Numbered from the stretch's first letter, positions 1 through 9,900 are shown. The stretch is DNA of 64,000 nt from Acidovorax sp. T1 (GCF_002176815.1 NZ_CP021648.1:3418001-3482000); one strand, 5' to 3'. Made by a program: numbers and translations. The notes: generated by a model from the sequence alone, not told the origin.

Positions 1-94
1 GCTGCATGAAATCAACGGTTGATGGCTCCGATGGGGTTCACCCCCTGGGTGAGAGCGCTATGCACCCCCCTTACCGCTGCACGGGCGCCCCGGT
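1..94. other. Unassigned left edge
   Basis: The 94 bases before the end of coaX hold no gene that I can recognise. There is a short GC-rich imperfect inverted repeat around 33-55 (GGGGTTCACCCC and CTGGGTGA), but no T-run follows it, so I do not call a terminator. Confidence 0.3.
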
Positions 95-859
95 TCAGCC
101 GAAACGCCGCGCGGCGATCTCCAGCAGGCCGTCAAAAATGAGGTTGTCCACCAGCTCGAACGGGCGCGTCATGCTGGGCGCCATCTTCCAGCCGGCGCCA
201 CCGGTCATCACGCAGGCAGGCTCGGTGCCGCAGTGGGCCATCACATGCTGCACCATGCGCTCGACCGCACCGGCAATCGCGTAGGTGCCGCCACTGGTCA
301 GTGCATCGCTGGTGTTGGTGGGAAAAAGGCGCACCTCGCCCGTGGGCACATGCAGGCCGGCGGTGCCGGCCTCCAGGGCGCGCAGCATGATGCCGTGGCC
401 CGGCAGGATCAGCCCGCCCAGAAACCGCCCGTCCGCATCCAGGCATTCCACGGTGACCGCCGTGCCCACCATCACCACCACGATCGGGCGCGCAGGGCCT
501 TTTGCCAGCACATGGTGGCGGGCGCCGATCATGGCCACCCAGCGGTCCGAGCCCAGGCGCGAGGGGTGGTCGTAGCCGTTGACCACGCCCGCCTCTTGCG
601 CCGACGACACCACCCACTGCGCCGGCACATCCCACAGTTCCATCTGGTCTTGCACGCGGCGCTTGACGGCGTCGCCCGCCACCACGCAACCCAGCATTCT
701 GGATGGCACCGGCAGGTTGGCCCAGGAGCCTTCGGCCAGGCGGTCGATGTTGTCCAGAAATTCGGCACCATGCGCCAGCAAGGCTGCGCCCGGGCGGTGA
801 GCGTCGTACAACGCCCATTTGAGACGCGTGTTGCCGACGTCGATGGCCAGAAATGTCAT
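95..859 (-). CDS. coaX: Type III pantothenate kinase
   Basis: CoaX phosphorylates pantothenate to 4'-phosphopantothenate, the first step of coenzyme A synthesis, in the cytoplasm. The 254-residue length is normal for type III kinases. The N-terminal phosphate-binding motif DVGNT is at residues 7-11, GSDR (pantothenate/catalytic motif) at 103-106, and a GTAVT motif at about 132-136 followed by the typical GGLILPG stretch near 148-154. These mark the ASKHA fold, and no P-loop of the type I enzyme is present. In many betaproteobacteria birA precedes coaX. Here the upstream neighbour on the same strand is a persulfide dioxygenase gene about 110 bp away, so coaX may be separately transcribed. The ATG at 857-859 puts the motif at the expected distance from the N terminus. 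Confidence 0.93.
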   Translation of the reverse strand: MTFLAIDVGNTRLKWALYDAHRPGAALLAHGAEFLDNIDRLAEGSWANLPVPSRMLGCVVAGDAVKRRVQDQMELWDVPAQWVVSSAQEAGVVNGYDHPSRLGSDRWVAMIGARHHVLAKGPARPIVVVMVGTAVTVECLDADGRFLGGLILPGHGIMLRALEAGTAGLHVPTGEVRLFPTNTSDALTSGGTYAIAGAVERMVQHVMAHCGTEPACVMTGGAGWKMAPSMTRPFELVDNLIFDGLLEIAARRFG

Positions 860-923
860 GCGGCGGATTATCCCGAGTTTTCACGCGGGCCCGTTCGCAT
901 GCCGCAAAGGCGCGTGACAAGCC

Positions 924-948
924 CCCCAGCCGAAGCGGCGCTGGGGCC
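924..948. other. GC-rich hairpin between coaX and the MBL gene
   Basis: CCCCAGC and GCTGGGG flank a short loop and could form a 7-bp stem in RNA. No clear T-run follows on either strand. It may mark the end of the upstream minus-strand gene or protect an RNA end, but it is not a convincing terminator. Confidence 0.3.
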
Positions 949-969
949 CCGCCAATCACAGCGCGGCGT

Positions 970-2091
970 TCACCCCTGCCGCCACGGCAACCCCTGCCGG
1001 CGCCAGCCGCCTTTTTTGCCGCGCTGCGCATGGCTGTCGGGGTCGCCCTCGAAGCCTTCGAGGATGTTGTAGGCGGTGATGCCCAGCTCGGTGGCGCGGC
1101 GCGCGGCGGCAATCGAGCGCACACCGCTGCGGCACAGCAGCACGGCGCGGCCGCCTTCGGGCACGGCGGCGCGCAGCTGGGCGTCGAAGTTGGCATTCAT
1201 CGCCATGCCGGGCCATTGCTTCCAGGCCACGGCAATGGCGCCGGGCACCTGCCCCACCCATTCGCGCTCGGCATCGCTGCGCACGTCGATCAGCACGGCC
1301 TGGCCGTCTTGCACCCATCGCCAGGCCAGCTGCGCCGGCACATCGCCCGCATAGCCCTCGGCCGCGCGCGGCGCCTGCAGGCTGGCGCCATCGGCGTCGT
1401 GCCGCAGGCCCGAGTGCAGGTTGGCCGGCACCGCCTCGTCGATGCGGCGCGGGCGCGGCAGCTGCAGCGACTCCATCAGCGCCACAAACTCTTCCTGGCT
1501 GCGGCCGGCCACGCGGGCGTTACCGGCCTTTTCGGCACCGATGGTGGAATGGCTGCGCCCGTTGTAATCGTGGCCGGGCCAGACGGTGGTGCCCTCGGGC
1601 AGGGCAAACAGCACACCGGTGATGCTGCGATACAGGTCGGCCGCGCTGCCCGACTGGAAATCCGTGCGGCCGCAGCCGTTGATGAGCAAGGTGTCGCCGG
1701 TAAAGACATGGTCGCGCCACAGGAACGACATGCTGCCCGCCGTGTGGCCGGGCGTGTGCAGGGCGCGCAGGGTTTCGCCGCCAAAGGCCAGCGTTTCACC
1801 GTCTTGCAATTGCACCGCCGCCGTGCCAATGCCGCAGCCCGCGGGCACCGCCGTGCGCGCCCCGGTGTGCTCGGCCAGGCGGCCCGCGCTGGTGATGTGG
1901 TCGGCATGCGCGTGGGTCTCCACGGCCCAGCGCAGCGTGAGCTGGTGCGACTGCAGCACAGCCAGGTCGCGCTCCAGCTGCTCGTCCACCGGGTCGATGA
2001 TCAGCGCATCGCGCGTGGCGGGGTCGTGCAGGATGTAGGTGTAGGTGCTGGAAGCGGGGTCGAACAGCTGCAGGGGAATCATGGTGGGCAT
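970..2091 (-). CDS. Persulfide dioxygenase-rhodanese fusion protein
   Basis: A two-domain sulfur-detoxifying enzyme. Residues about 1-235 form an ETHE1-like metallo-beta-lactamase domain: HAHADH at 60-65 (H60, H62, D64, H65), TPGHT with H116, TGD with D133, and PGHDYNGR with H173. This is the pattern of glutathione persulfide dioxygenases, which oxidise GSSH to sulfite. Residues about 250-360 form a rhodanese domain with active-site loop CRSGVRS, catalytic C319, which moves sulfane sulfur between thiosulfate/sulfite and glutathione. Natural fusions of this kind (PRF proteins) are known in Burkholderia relatives. An in-frame ATG three codons later (2080-2082) is an equally possible start. The gene stands between coaX and ygjP on the same strand. 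The substrate assignment comes from the family. Confidence 0.85.
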   Translation of the reverse strand: MPTMIPLQLFDPASSTYTYILHDPATRDALIIDPVDEQLERDLAVLQSHQLTLRWAVETHAHADHITSAGRLAEHTGARTAVPAGCGIGTAAVQLQDGETLAFGGETLRALHTPGHTAGSMSFLWRDHVFTGDTLLINGCGRTDFQSGSAADLYRSITGVLFALPEGTTVWPGHDYNGRSHSTIGAEKAGNARVAGRSQEEFVALMESLQLPRPRRIDEAVPANLHSGLRHDADGASLQAPRAAEGYAGDVPAQLAWRWVQDGQAVLIDVRSDAEREWVGQVPGAIAVAWKQWPGMAMNANFDAQLRAAVPEGGRAVLLCRSGVRSIAAARRATELGITAYNILEGFEGDPDSHAQRGKKGGWRRQGLPWRQG

Positions 2092-2176
2092 CCAGGTGAT
2101 AGATCCGGGCGGACGGTGCGGCCATTGTGCCGCGCACTGCCCTTGCCTTCAAACGCTGGGCAGCCTATCGGCACGC

Positions 2177-3166
2177 TCATTCCCACAGCGGGGCCGGTTG
2201 CTCGCGCAGGGCGTGGCGCAGCACCGGGTAGTCGGGCACTACCGTGGCCACGGTGCCCCAAAAACGCGGGCTGTGGTCCATCACGCGCAGGTGCGCCAGC
2301 TCGTGCACCACCACATAGTCGATGATGGCCGGGCGGTAGTGCAGCAGGCGCCAGTTCAGGCGGATGGAGCCGTCGGCCTTGGCGCTGCCCCAGCGGGTCT
2401 GGGCGCTGGACAGGCGCAGGCGGGTCCAGCGCACACCGAGCAGCGGCGCGAAATGGTCGAGCCGGGCGGTGAAGTGGCGGAGCGCGTCGCGCATCAGCCA
2501 GGCCTGCACGGCATCGCGGATTTGCGCCGGGCTGGCGCTGTGGGGCAGGCCGATGCGCAGGCTGGCACCCGTGGCGCCTTCACTGGCGGGGTGCAAGGCA
2601 CCGCCCTGGCCGGTGAAACCGTGGGTGGGGTCCAGCACCACGGTGAGCGGCTCGCCCAGGTAGGGCAATTGCGCGCCGTGGGCCCAGGCAATGCGGCCGC
2701 CCTCGCTGCGCTGCTGGCGCGCGCGGGCTTCATCGAGCTTGCGCAGGATCCAGCCCGATTTTTCGCGCAGCGCCGCCTCCACGGCCTGCAATGTGACCCA
2801 GCTGGGCGCCCGCACGGCCAGGCCATCGGCCCCCACCGTGAAGCCAATGCTGCGCCGGCGCACGCGCTGCAGCGCATAGGCCACCACGGCATCGCCCAGC
2901 AGCACCTCGCGGTTGGCCTGGGGATGGCGGAACTCGGCAGGGGACAGCAGCGACGCCAAGGCCGGTGCCGGTGCAGCGGTGGGGGGCGCGTTGTTTGCTA
3001 CTGTTTCAGGAGCTGCTTGCGCTTTATCCACAAGCGCTACAGGCAGTTTTGGCTTGATTTTCTCGGCAGGCGACCCTGCCACCGTGGGCGAGGCGCCAGC
3101 GGCGCGCTCCTGCGGCCCGGGCGGGTCGAACAGGTCGAGCGCCAGTTGCACCAGCCGCTGCATCAT
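2177..3166 (-). CDS. YgjP-type DUF45 metal-dependent hydrolase with extended N terminus
   Basis: The C-terminal part carries a zinc-protease-like signature, HELAH at 288-292 and a third histidine at 298 (MDHS), preceded by the WGS and RLNWRL stretches typical of the DUF45/YgjP family. E. coli YgjP has been described as a UTP pyrophosphatase, so the peptidase label is uncertain. The protein has 329 residues, much longer than the roughly 170-240 usual for the family. The extra N-terminal 80 residues are Ala/Pro-rich, and their middle (about residues 39-57) is encoded by a copy of the dispersed repeat. It starts 7 bp after the plsC stop with a GAGGG-like ribosome site, so the two are probably co-transcribed. 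Confidence 0.75.
   Translation of the reverse strand: MMQRLVQLALDLFDPPGPQERAAGASPTVAGSPAEKIKPKLPVALVDKAQAAPETVANNAPPTAAPAPALASLLSPAEFRHPQANREVLLGDAVVAYALQRVRRRSIGFTVGADGLAVRAPSWVTLQAVEAALREKSGWILRKLDEARARQQRSEGGRIAWAHGAQLPYLGEPLTVVLDPTHGFTGQGGALHPASEGATGASLRIGLPHSASPAQIRDAVQAWLMRDALRHFTARLDHFAPLLGVRWTRLRLSSAQTRWGSAKADGSIRLNWRLLHYRPAIIDYVVVHELAHLRVMDHSPRFWGTVATVVPDYPVLRHALREQPAPLWE
2997..3052 (+). repeat. Dispersed AGCGCTT/AAGCGCT repeat, copy 1 (inside ygjP)
   Basis: A degenerate copy of the family (agctgcttgcgcttta, then acaagcgctacaggc), lying wholly within the ygjP coding sequence and read antisense to the repeat orientation. It encodes the Pro/Ala-rich linker around KLPVALVDKAQAAPE. Forward orientation is defined here as TAGCT first and GAGGC last. 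Confidence 0.75.
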
Positions 3167-3173
3167 GGCGCCC

Positions 3174-3920
3174 TCACGGGTTGGCGGAATACGCCTCAGG
3201 GTCCAGGCGGCGCATTTCGGCTTCGATCCAGGCCTCGACCTCCTGCATCAGTTCGTCGGGCTTGCGGCCCACGCTGGGGATGGGCTGGCCGATCGACACA
3301 TCCACCACCCCGGGGCGCTTGATGAAGGCCTTGCGCGGCCAGACCCGGGCCGAGGTGACGGCCACCGGCACCACGGGCACGCCGGTATCAATGGCCAGCC
3401 GCGTGCCGCCGCTCTTGTATTGCCCTGCCTGGCCGCGCTCGATGCGCGTGCCCTCGGGGAACATGATGACCCAGGTGCCGCGCGCCAGCAGCGCCCGGCC
3501 CTGCTGCACCACCTTGACGAAGGCGCGCGCGCCCTGGCCGCGGTCGATGTGGATCATGTCCAGGCTGCCAATCGACCAGCCGAAAAAGGGCACGCGCAGC
3601 AGCTCCCGCTTGAACACATAGGCCAGCGGGCGCGGCATGATGGCCGGCATGAGGAAGGTCTCGTAGGTGGACTGGTGCTTGACCAGCAGCACCACGCCCT
3701 GGTTTTCCTGCGTGGGCAGATGCTCCATGCCGGTGATGCGCGGGCGGATGCCCATGATGACGCGGGCGGCATCGACACTGAGCTTGAGCCAGGCCCGCGC
3801 AATGCGGTAACGCGTGCGGCTGCTGGCGCCAAAAAGCCGCACCAGCAGGATCAGCAGCGTGTAAGGAACCACGGTGATGCCCATCCAGAGCATGTGGAGG
3901 ATGGAACGGATCAAGGCCAT
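3174..3920 (-). CDS. plsC: 1-acyl-sn-glycerol-3-phosphate acyltransferase
   Basis: PlsC transfers an acyl chain to lysophosphatidic acid to make phosphatidic acid at the inner membrane. The acyltransferase block I motif appears as HQSTYE (H82, E87: HX4E, a common variant of HX4D), and block III FPEGTR is at 154-159. A hydrophobic N-terminal segment (about residues 8-30) would anchor it in the membrane. The 248-residue length is normal. It lies between gmhB and ygjP, all on the minus strand, with a dispersed repeat separating it from gmhB. Confidence 0.93.
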   Translation of the reverse strand: MALIRSILHMLWMGITVVPYTLLILLVRLFGASSRTRYRIARAWLKLSVDAARVIMGIRPRITGMEHLPTQENQGVVLLVKHQSTYETFLMPAIMPRPLAYVFKRELLRVPFFGWSIGSLDMIHIDRGQGARAFVKVVQQGRALLARGTWVIMFPEGTRIERGQAGQYKSGGTRLAIDTGVPVVPVAVTSARVWPRKAFIKRPGVVDVSIGQPIPSVGRKPDELMQEVEAWIEAEMRRLDPEAYSANP

Positions 3921-3933
3921 ATCTTTTGGATGT

Positions 3934-3987
3934 TTTTGGGGCTCTAGCGCTTATCAATCAAGCGCAACCAGCTATTAAATAAGTAGC
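3934..3987 (-). repeat. Dispersed repeat, copy 2 (between plsC and gmhB)
   Basis: A well preserved intergenic copy in reverse orientation, with GGCTCTAGCGCTT, then AAGCGC and AGCTATT. It fills almost the whole 68-bp gap between the gmhB stop and the plsC start, so it would be transcribed in the mRNA and could fold around AGCGCTT/AAGCGC. Confidence 0.9.
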
Positions 3988-3988
3988 A

Positions 3989-4606
3989 TCAGTACGCCAG
4001 GGGTGGCGTGCCCGGCAGGGTGGCGGCATCCGGTGCGGGCGTGGGCTGCGGTGCAGGCGCCGGGGGCAGCAGTTGCTCGACAAACGCCGCCAGGCTGGCA
4101 TGAACCCGCGTGGTGGCGGGAAAGTCGATGGGCAGAATTTGCCCGGGCTGCAGATGGGCCGACCGGCCTGTGCACACCAGATGCACCTGCGCACCCAGCG
4201 CAGCCCCCGCCTGCAGATGCTCGGCGCTACTGCCAACCACCTGCACATCGAAGGGCTCCACGCCATAGCGGTCGCAGATCTGTTCAAGCAGGCCGGGCGC
4301 GGGCTCGCGGCAATGGCAGGCCTCATCGGGCGCGTGCGGGCAATAGAAAACGGCGTCGATGCGCCCCCCAGCAGCCGCGGCCTGCCGCAGCATTTTGGCG
4401 TGAATGGCGTTGAGCGAGACCACGTCGAACAACCCCCGCCCCAGCCCCGGCTGATTGGTGGCCACCACCACCCGCCAGCCCGCATGGTTGAGCCGGGCCA
4501 CGGCCTCCAGCGCGCCCGGCTGGGCGGTCCACTCCTCGGGCGAGGTGATGAAATCATCCCCCAGCAGGTTGAGGGTGCCGTCACGGTCGAAGATGGCGAG
4601 TTTCAT
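3989..4606 (-). CDS. gmhB: D-glycero-beta-D-manno-heptose-1,7-bisphosphate 7-phosphatase
   Basis: GmhB removes the 7-phosphate from heptose bisphosphate in the synthesis of ADP-heptose for the LPS inner core. It is a HAD phosphatase: FDRDGTLN at 6-13 gives nucleophile D7 and acid/base D9. The zinc-binding loop is CPH (C89, H91) followed by CHC (C97-C99) and REPAPG. The 205-residue length is normal. The gene sits between glyS (upstream) and plsC (downstream), so lipid A/LPS and phospholipid functions are grouped here. Confidence 0.92.
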   Translation of the reverse strand: MKLAIFDRDGTLNLLGDDFITSPEEWTAQPGALEAVARLNHAGWRVVVATNQPGLGRGLFDVVSLNAIHAKMLRQAAAAGGRIDAVFYCPHAPDEACHCREPAPGLLEQICDRYGVEPFDVQVVGSSAEHLQAGAALGAQVHLVCTGRSAHLQPGQILPIDFPATTRVHASLAAFVEQLLPPAPAPQPTPAPDAATLPGTPPLAY

Positions 4607-4649
4607 GGTGGGCCCTTGCCTGGTTGCAGCAGCCAGCCTAGCAGACGAC

Positions 4650-6791
4650 TCAGGCCGCCAGGCGCGAAAGATCGGCCACGCGGTTCATCGCATCGTGCAG
4701 GCTTTTGAGCAGGCCTTGGCGGTTCAGGCGCAGGTCCAGTTGCTCGGCGTTGACCATCACATCGTCAAAGAACGCATCCACCGGCGCGCGCAGCACGGCC
4801 AGGGTTTGCAGCGAGGCGGTGTAGTCGCCGGCGTCGAACTGCGCATTGGCCTCGGGCACAAAGCGCTGCAGCGCAGCGTACAGGTCTTGCTCGGCCTGCT
4901 CTTGCAGCAGCACCGGGTTGACGTGCGCATCCACCGGCCCTTCGACCTCGGCCTTCTTGAGGATGTTGCCGACGCGCTTGTTGGCTGCTGCCAGCGCCGG
5001 GCTTTCGGGCAAGGCGGCAAAGGCGCGCACTGCGGCCAGTTGCTTTTCGACCAGGGCCAGGCGTTGCGGGCGCAGGGCCAGCACGGCGTCCACCTCTTGG
5101 GCGCTGTAGCCCTGCTCGCGCAGGCTGCCAGCGAGACGGTCGTAGATGAAATCGGCCAGCGCAGCCGATGCGTCGGTGATCTTGTCGCCAAAGGCGGGCA
5201 CAGCACCGGCCAGCAGCGCGTTCAAATCCAGCGACAGGTCTTTTTCGACCAGCATGCGGATCACACCCAGCGCGTGGCGGCGCAGCGCAAACGGGTCGCG
5301 GTCGCCCGTGGGCAGGTTGCCAATGCCGAACATGCCGACCAGGGTTTCCAGTTTGTCGGCCAGCGCCACCACCACACCGGCGGTGTTGCGCGGCAGCGCA
5401 TCGCCCGCAAAACGGGGCTTGTAATGGTCTTCGATGGCGTGCGCCACGGTCTCGCCCAGGCCGTCGTTGAGCGCGTAGTAGCCGCCCATGGTGCCCTGCA
5501 GCTCAGGGAACTCGCCCACCATGTCGGTCACGAGATCGGTCTTGGCCAGCAGCGCGGCCTGGTCAGCATCGGCCACCAGTTGCGCGTCGCCCAGCTGCGT
5601 GGCGATGGCGTTCGCAATCGCGCGCACACGCTCCACGCGCTCGCCCTGCGTGCCCAGCTTGTTGTGGTAGACCACCTTGCCCAGGCCTTCGACGCGCGAG
5701 GCCAGGGTCTTCTTGCGGTCCTGGTCGAAGAAGAACTTGGCGTCGGCCAGGCGCGGGCGCACCACGCGCTCGTTGCCGCCCGTGACAAAGCTCGTATCTT
5801 CAGGGCTGATGTTGCTGACCACCAGGAACTTGTTGGTGAGCTTGCCTGCGGCGTCTAGCAGCGGGAAGTACTTCTGGTTGGCCTTCATCGTGAGGATGAG
5901 GCATTCCTGCGGCACGCCCAAAAACTGCTCCTCAAACTGGCAGATGAGCACATTGGGGCGTTCGACCAGCGCGGTGACTTCGTCGAGCAGCGCGTCGTCT
6001 TCAATGGCGCGCGCGCCGTTGCCTACCTGGGCGGCGGCAGCATCCAGCTGGCGGGCGATCTCGGCCTTGCGCTCGGCAAACGATGCGATCACGGCGCCGT
6101 CTTTGCGCAGCGTGGCGGCGTAGCTGTCGGCATCTGCCAACACCACGGGCGACACGGCGGCTTCAAAGCGGTGGCCCTGCGTGCTGTTGCCGGCGGTGAG
6201 GCCCAGCGCCTTGACGGGCACCACGGCAGCGCCATGCAGCGCCACCAGGCCGTGCGCGGGGCGCACAAAGTTCACGCTGCTCCAGCCGGGTAGCTCGCAG
6301 TCGGTTTCGAGCTGGTAGCTCATGACCTTGGGGATGGGCAGCTTGGCGATGGCTTCATCCAGCGCCTTTTGCAGGCCACCCGCCAGCGTGGCACCGGGCA
6401 CCACGCTGTCGTAGAACAGCGCTTCGGCCTTGCCATCCTGTGCGCGCTTGAGCGCGGCCACGGCGGCTGCGGGGTTGGACACATCGGCCCCCAGCGCCTG
6501 CAGCTTTTTCAGCAGCGCGGGCGTGGCGTTGCCGCTGGCGTCCAGGCCCACGGTCACCGGCATCAGCTTTTGCTGCACGGCCTTGTCGGCGGCCTTGTCG
6601 GCCACGGCGGTTACGTGCGCGGCCAGGCGGCGGGGCGAGGCAAAGGGAGTCACCACCGAGGCGGCCGTCGCCAGGCCCTGGGCCTTGAGCTGGTCGCCCA
6701 GCACGGAGGCAAACGCATCGCCCAGCTTTTGCAGCGCCTTGGGGGGCAGTTCTTCGACAAACAGTTCAACGAGGAGGTTATGGGTTGTCAT
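4650..6791 (-). CDS. glyS: Glycine--tRNA ligase beta subunit
   Basis: The beta subunit of the alpha2beta2 glycyl-tRNA synthetase, which carries the tRNA-binding parts. It begins with the family hallmark NLLVELFVEELPPKAL and ends with a DALR-type anticodon-binding region, about 713 residues in all. Two in-frame ATGs lie just after the glyQ stop, at 6795-6797 and 6789-6791. The GAGAGA purine stretch at about 6798-6804 is better spaced for the second, so that start is chosen. Co-transcribed with glyQ. Confidence 0.95.
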   Translation of the reverse strand: MTTHNLLVELFVEELPPKALQKLGDAFASVLGDQLKAQGLATAASVVTPFASPRRLAAHVTAVADKAADKAVQQKLMPVTVGLDASGNATPALLKKLQALGADVSNPAAAVAALKRAQDGKAEALFYDSVVPGATLAGGLQKALDEAIAKLPIPKVMSYQLETDCELPGWSSVNFVRPAHGLVALHGAAVVPVKALGLTAGNSTQGHRFEAAVSPVVLADADSYAATLRKDGAVIASFAERKAEIARQLDAAAAQVGNGARAIEDDALLDEVTALVERPNVLICQFEEQFLGVPQECLILTMKANQKYFPLLDAAGKLTNKFLVVSNISPEDTSFVTGGNERVVRPRLADAKFFFDQDRKKTLASRVEGLGKVVYHNKLGTQGERVERVRAIANAIATQLGDAQLVADADQAALLAKTDLVTDMVGEFPELQGTMGGYYALNDGLGETVAHAIEDHYKPRFAGDALPRNTAGVVVALADKLETLVGMFGIGNLPTGDRDPFALRRHALGVIRMLVEKDLSLDLNALLAGAVPAFGDKITDASAALADFIYDRLAGSLREQGYSAQEVDAVLALRPQRLALVEKQLAAVRAFAALPESPALAAANKRVGNILKKAEVEGPVDAHVNPVLLQEQAEQDLYAALQRFVPEANAQFDAGDYTASLQTLAVLRAPVDAFFDDVMVNAEQLDLRLNRQGLLKSLHDAMNRVADLSRLAA

Positions 6792-6802
6792 CGTCATTTC
6801 TC

Positions 6803-7723
<921 letters not shown>

Positions 7724-7979
7724 GAATCGATTCTGGCTTGCCGCAGGCCGGGCCTGCGCCGATGAAAAAGAGGGGCAGTCAGCGCTGCCCAAACGTCGAT
7801 TTTACGGCGCCGCCCGTGCGGATGCGGGCAAGAAACGCCCGGCCGCCTGTGCCGACGCGCAAAGACGCGGATGCGAAGGGCTGCTAGACCCTTTCACGCC
7901 CTGCACCTTCACCAATTCGTCACAGTCGTGACATTCAATGCCGGTTTGTCCTTTTGTGTATCACCACCAACTCTTGCGC
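7724..7979. other. Divergent intergenic region glyQ / lipoprotein
   Basis: These 256 bp separate the divergent glyQ and the choice-of-anchor lipoprotein and must hold both promoters. I see no clear -35/-10 pair, operator palindrome or repeat copy. Confidence 0.35.
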
Positions 7980-9845
7980 ATGACTTCATTCTTCACCTCC
8001 TCCCGCCGGAATCTTTTTTGCCTCTCCCTGGTGGCTGCCGCTGCCCTGTCCGCCTGCGGCGGCGGCGATGACGACGTCGAGCCCACGCCCAGCACCCTCA
8101 AGCTGGAAAAGATCGGCGGGTATTCCTCCGGCACCTTCCTCAAGAGCGCGGCAGAAATTCCCGCCTTCGACGCTGCCTCCAAGCGCGCCTTCGTGGTCAA
8201 CGCCCAGTCGGGCAAGCTCGACGTGCTGGACCTGAGCGACCCCAAGAAACCCAAGAAAGTGGGCGAAGTCAATGGCACCAGCGTGCTGCTCAATGGCGAG
8301 GTCAACAGCGTGGCCGTGAAAGATGGCCTGGTGGCCATCGCCATCCAGGCCAAGCCCAAGACCGACACCGGCCGCATCGCGATCTACCAGGCGTCTGACC
8401 TGAAGCTGCTGGGCTCTGCCACCGTGGGCGCCCTGCCCGACATGCTGACCTTCACGCCCGACGGCAAGACCGTGCTGGTGGCCAACGAAGCCGAACCCAG
8501 CGACGACTACCAGGTGGACCCCGAGGGCTCGATCAGCATCGTGGACGTGAGCAACCCCGCCAGCCCCTCCGTGCGCACCGCGGATTTCAAGGCCTTCAAC
8601 AGCCAAAAAGCCGACCTGCTGAAAGCCGGCGTACGCATCTTTGGCCCCACGGCAGACGGCAGCGGCACGGCTGATGTCGCCAACGATCTGGAGCCCGAAT
8701 ACATTGCCATCGCCCCCGATGGCAAGACTGCGTGGGTGACGCTGCAGGAGAACAACGCCCTGGCCATCGTGGACATTGCCAGCGCCAAGGTCACCAAGAT
8801 CGTGCCGCTGGGCTACAAGGACCATGGCCAGGCTGGTAACGAGCTGGATTTTTCAGACAAAGATGCAGCGATCAAGACTACCACTGCGCCTAACGTTCTG
8901 GGCATGTATCAGCCTGACTCCATTGCCGCTTACAAAGCCCAGGACGGCGCAACCTATCTGGTGACTGCCAACGAGGGCGATGCTCGCGAGTGGGGCGACA
9001 GCACTGTCCTCAACAAGGGTTACCTGGAAGAGATGCGCGTCAAGGATCTTGCGAAAGTCAGCGCATTTGGTACTCCCCCCGCCCATCTGACAAAACTGGC
9101 CAATGGCAAGTCCACTCCGGGCGCCCTGCTCAACCCCGCCAACTTCGCCTGGTGCGGCGCCGTGGCCGGCGACCCCAAGACCTGCCGCGACGACGACAAG
9201 CTGGGCCGCCTGAAGGTGACCTGGACCCAGGGCTACCAGACCAACCCCGACGGCAGCCCCAAGTGGTACAACACCGCAGGCGTGGCCGACTCCGCCGGCA
9301 ACCGCCTGATGTACGACAAGCTCTACACCTACGGCGGCCGCTCCATCTCCATCTGGGACGCCCAGGGCAAGCAGGTGTGGGACTCAGGCGCGGCCATCGA
9401 GCAGTTTCTGGCCAGCGACGAGTGCAAACTCGGCGCCAAGCGCGACCTTGCCTGCAAGACCTACTTCAACACCGGCCACGATGCCACCGCCGCGCTGGAC
9501 GCCCGCAGCTCGGCCAAAGGCCCCGAGCCCGAAGGCCTGGCCGTTGGCACGATCGGCAACAAGAGCTTTGCCTTTGTGGGCCTGGAGCGCATGGGCGGTG
9601 TGCTGGTGTTCGACATCACCGACCCCAAGGCCCCCCAGCGCGTGGACTACATCAACACCCGTGAAGACTGGACCGCGAGCTTCAGCGACAAGACGCCGCC
9701 CGATCTGTCCAAGGTGGGCGACCTGGGCCCCGAAGGCCTGGCGTTCATCCCCGCCAAGCAGTCGCCCAACAGCAAACCCTTGCTGCTGGTGGGCAACGAG
9801 GTGAGCGGCAGCACCGCGGTGATTCAGCTCAACCTGGGCTATTGA
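7980..9845 (+). CDS. Choice-of-anchor I family beta-propeller-like lipoprotein
   Basis: A 621-residue exported protein. The start at 7980 gives a short basic N terminus, a hydrophobic core and lipobox LSAC (about residues 23-26), so it is a lipoprotein. Repeated blocks of the kind KLDVLDLSDPKKPKKVG, GSISIVDVSNPASPS and GVLVFDITDPKAPQRV resemble LVIVD/propeller blades, and PEPEGLAVG matches the family called choice-of-anchor I, found in many secreted proteins near phosphatases. The function is unknown, and binding or hydrolysis at the cell surface is only a guess. Codon use changes between about 8820 and 9115 (more A/T-ending codons), suggesting a recombined segment. Confidence 0.75.
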   Translation: MTSFFTSSRRNLFCLSLVAAAALSACGGGDDDVEPTPSTLKLEKIGGYSSGTFLKSAAEIPAFDAASKRAFVVNAQSGKLDVLDLSDPKKPKKVGEVNGTSVLLNGEVNSVAVKDGLVAIAIQAKPKTDTGRIAIYQASDLKLLGSATVGALPDMLTFTPDGKTVLVANEAEPSDDYQVDPEGSISIVDVSNPASPSVRTADFKAFNSQKADLLKAGVRIFGPTADGSGTADVANDLEPEYIAIAPDGKTAWVTLQENNALAIVDIASAKVTKIVPLGYKDHGQAGNELDFSDKDAAIKTTTAPNVLGMYQPDSIAAYKAQDGATYLVTANEGDAREWGDSTVLNKGYLEEMRVKDLAKVSAFGTPPAHLTKLANGKSTPGALLNPANFAWCGAVAGDPKTCRDDDKLGRLKVTWTQGYQTNPDGSPKWYNTAGVADSAGNRLMYDKLYTYGGRSISIWDAQGKQVWDSGAAIEQFLASDECKLGAKRDLACKTYFNTGHDATAALDARSSAKGPEPEGLAVGTIGNKSFAFVGLERMGGVLVFDITDPKAPQRVDYINTREDWTASFSDKTPPDLSKVGDLGPEGLAFIPAKQSPNSKPLLLVGNEVSGSTAVIQLNLGY

Positions 9846-9858
9846 CCGAGCATTGAGC

Positions 9859-9900
9859 AAAAGCCCCGTCAGCAGATCACTGGTGGTCTTCTGGCGGGGC
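9859..9900 (-). terminator. Rho-independent terminator for the ABC transporter operon
   Basis: The stem GCCCCG..CAGAAGA / TCTGCTGACGGGGC (12 of 14 positions paired, counting G-U) is followed on the minus strand by TTTT. It lies downstream of the minus-strand transporter operon and just after the end of the plus-strand lipoprotein gene, so it also separates two convergent units. Confidence 0.7.
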
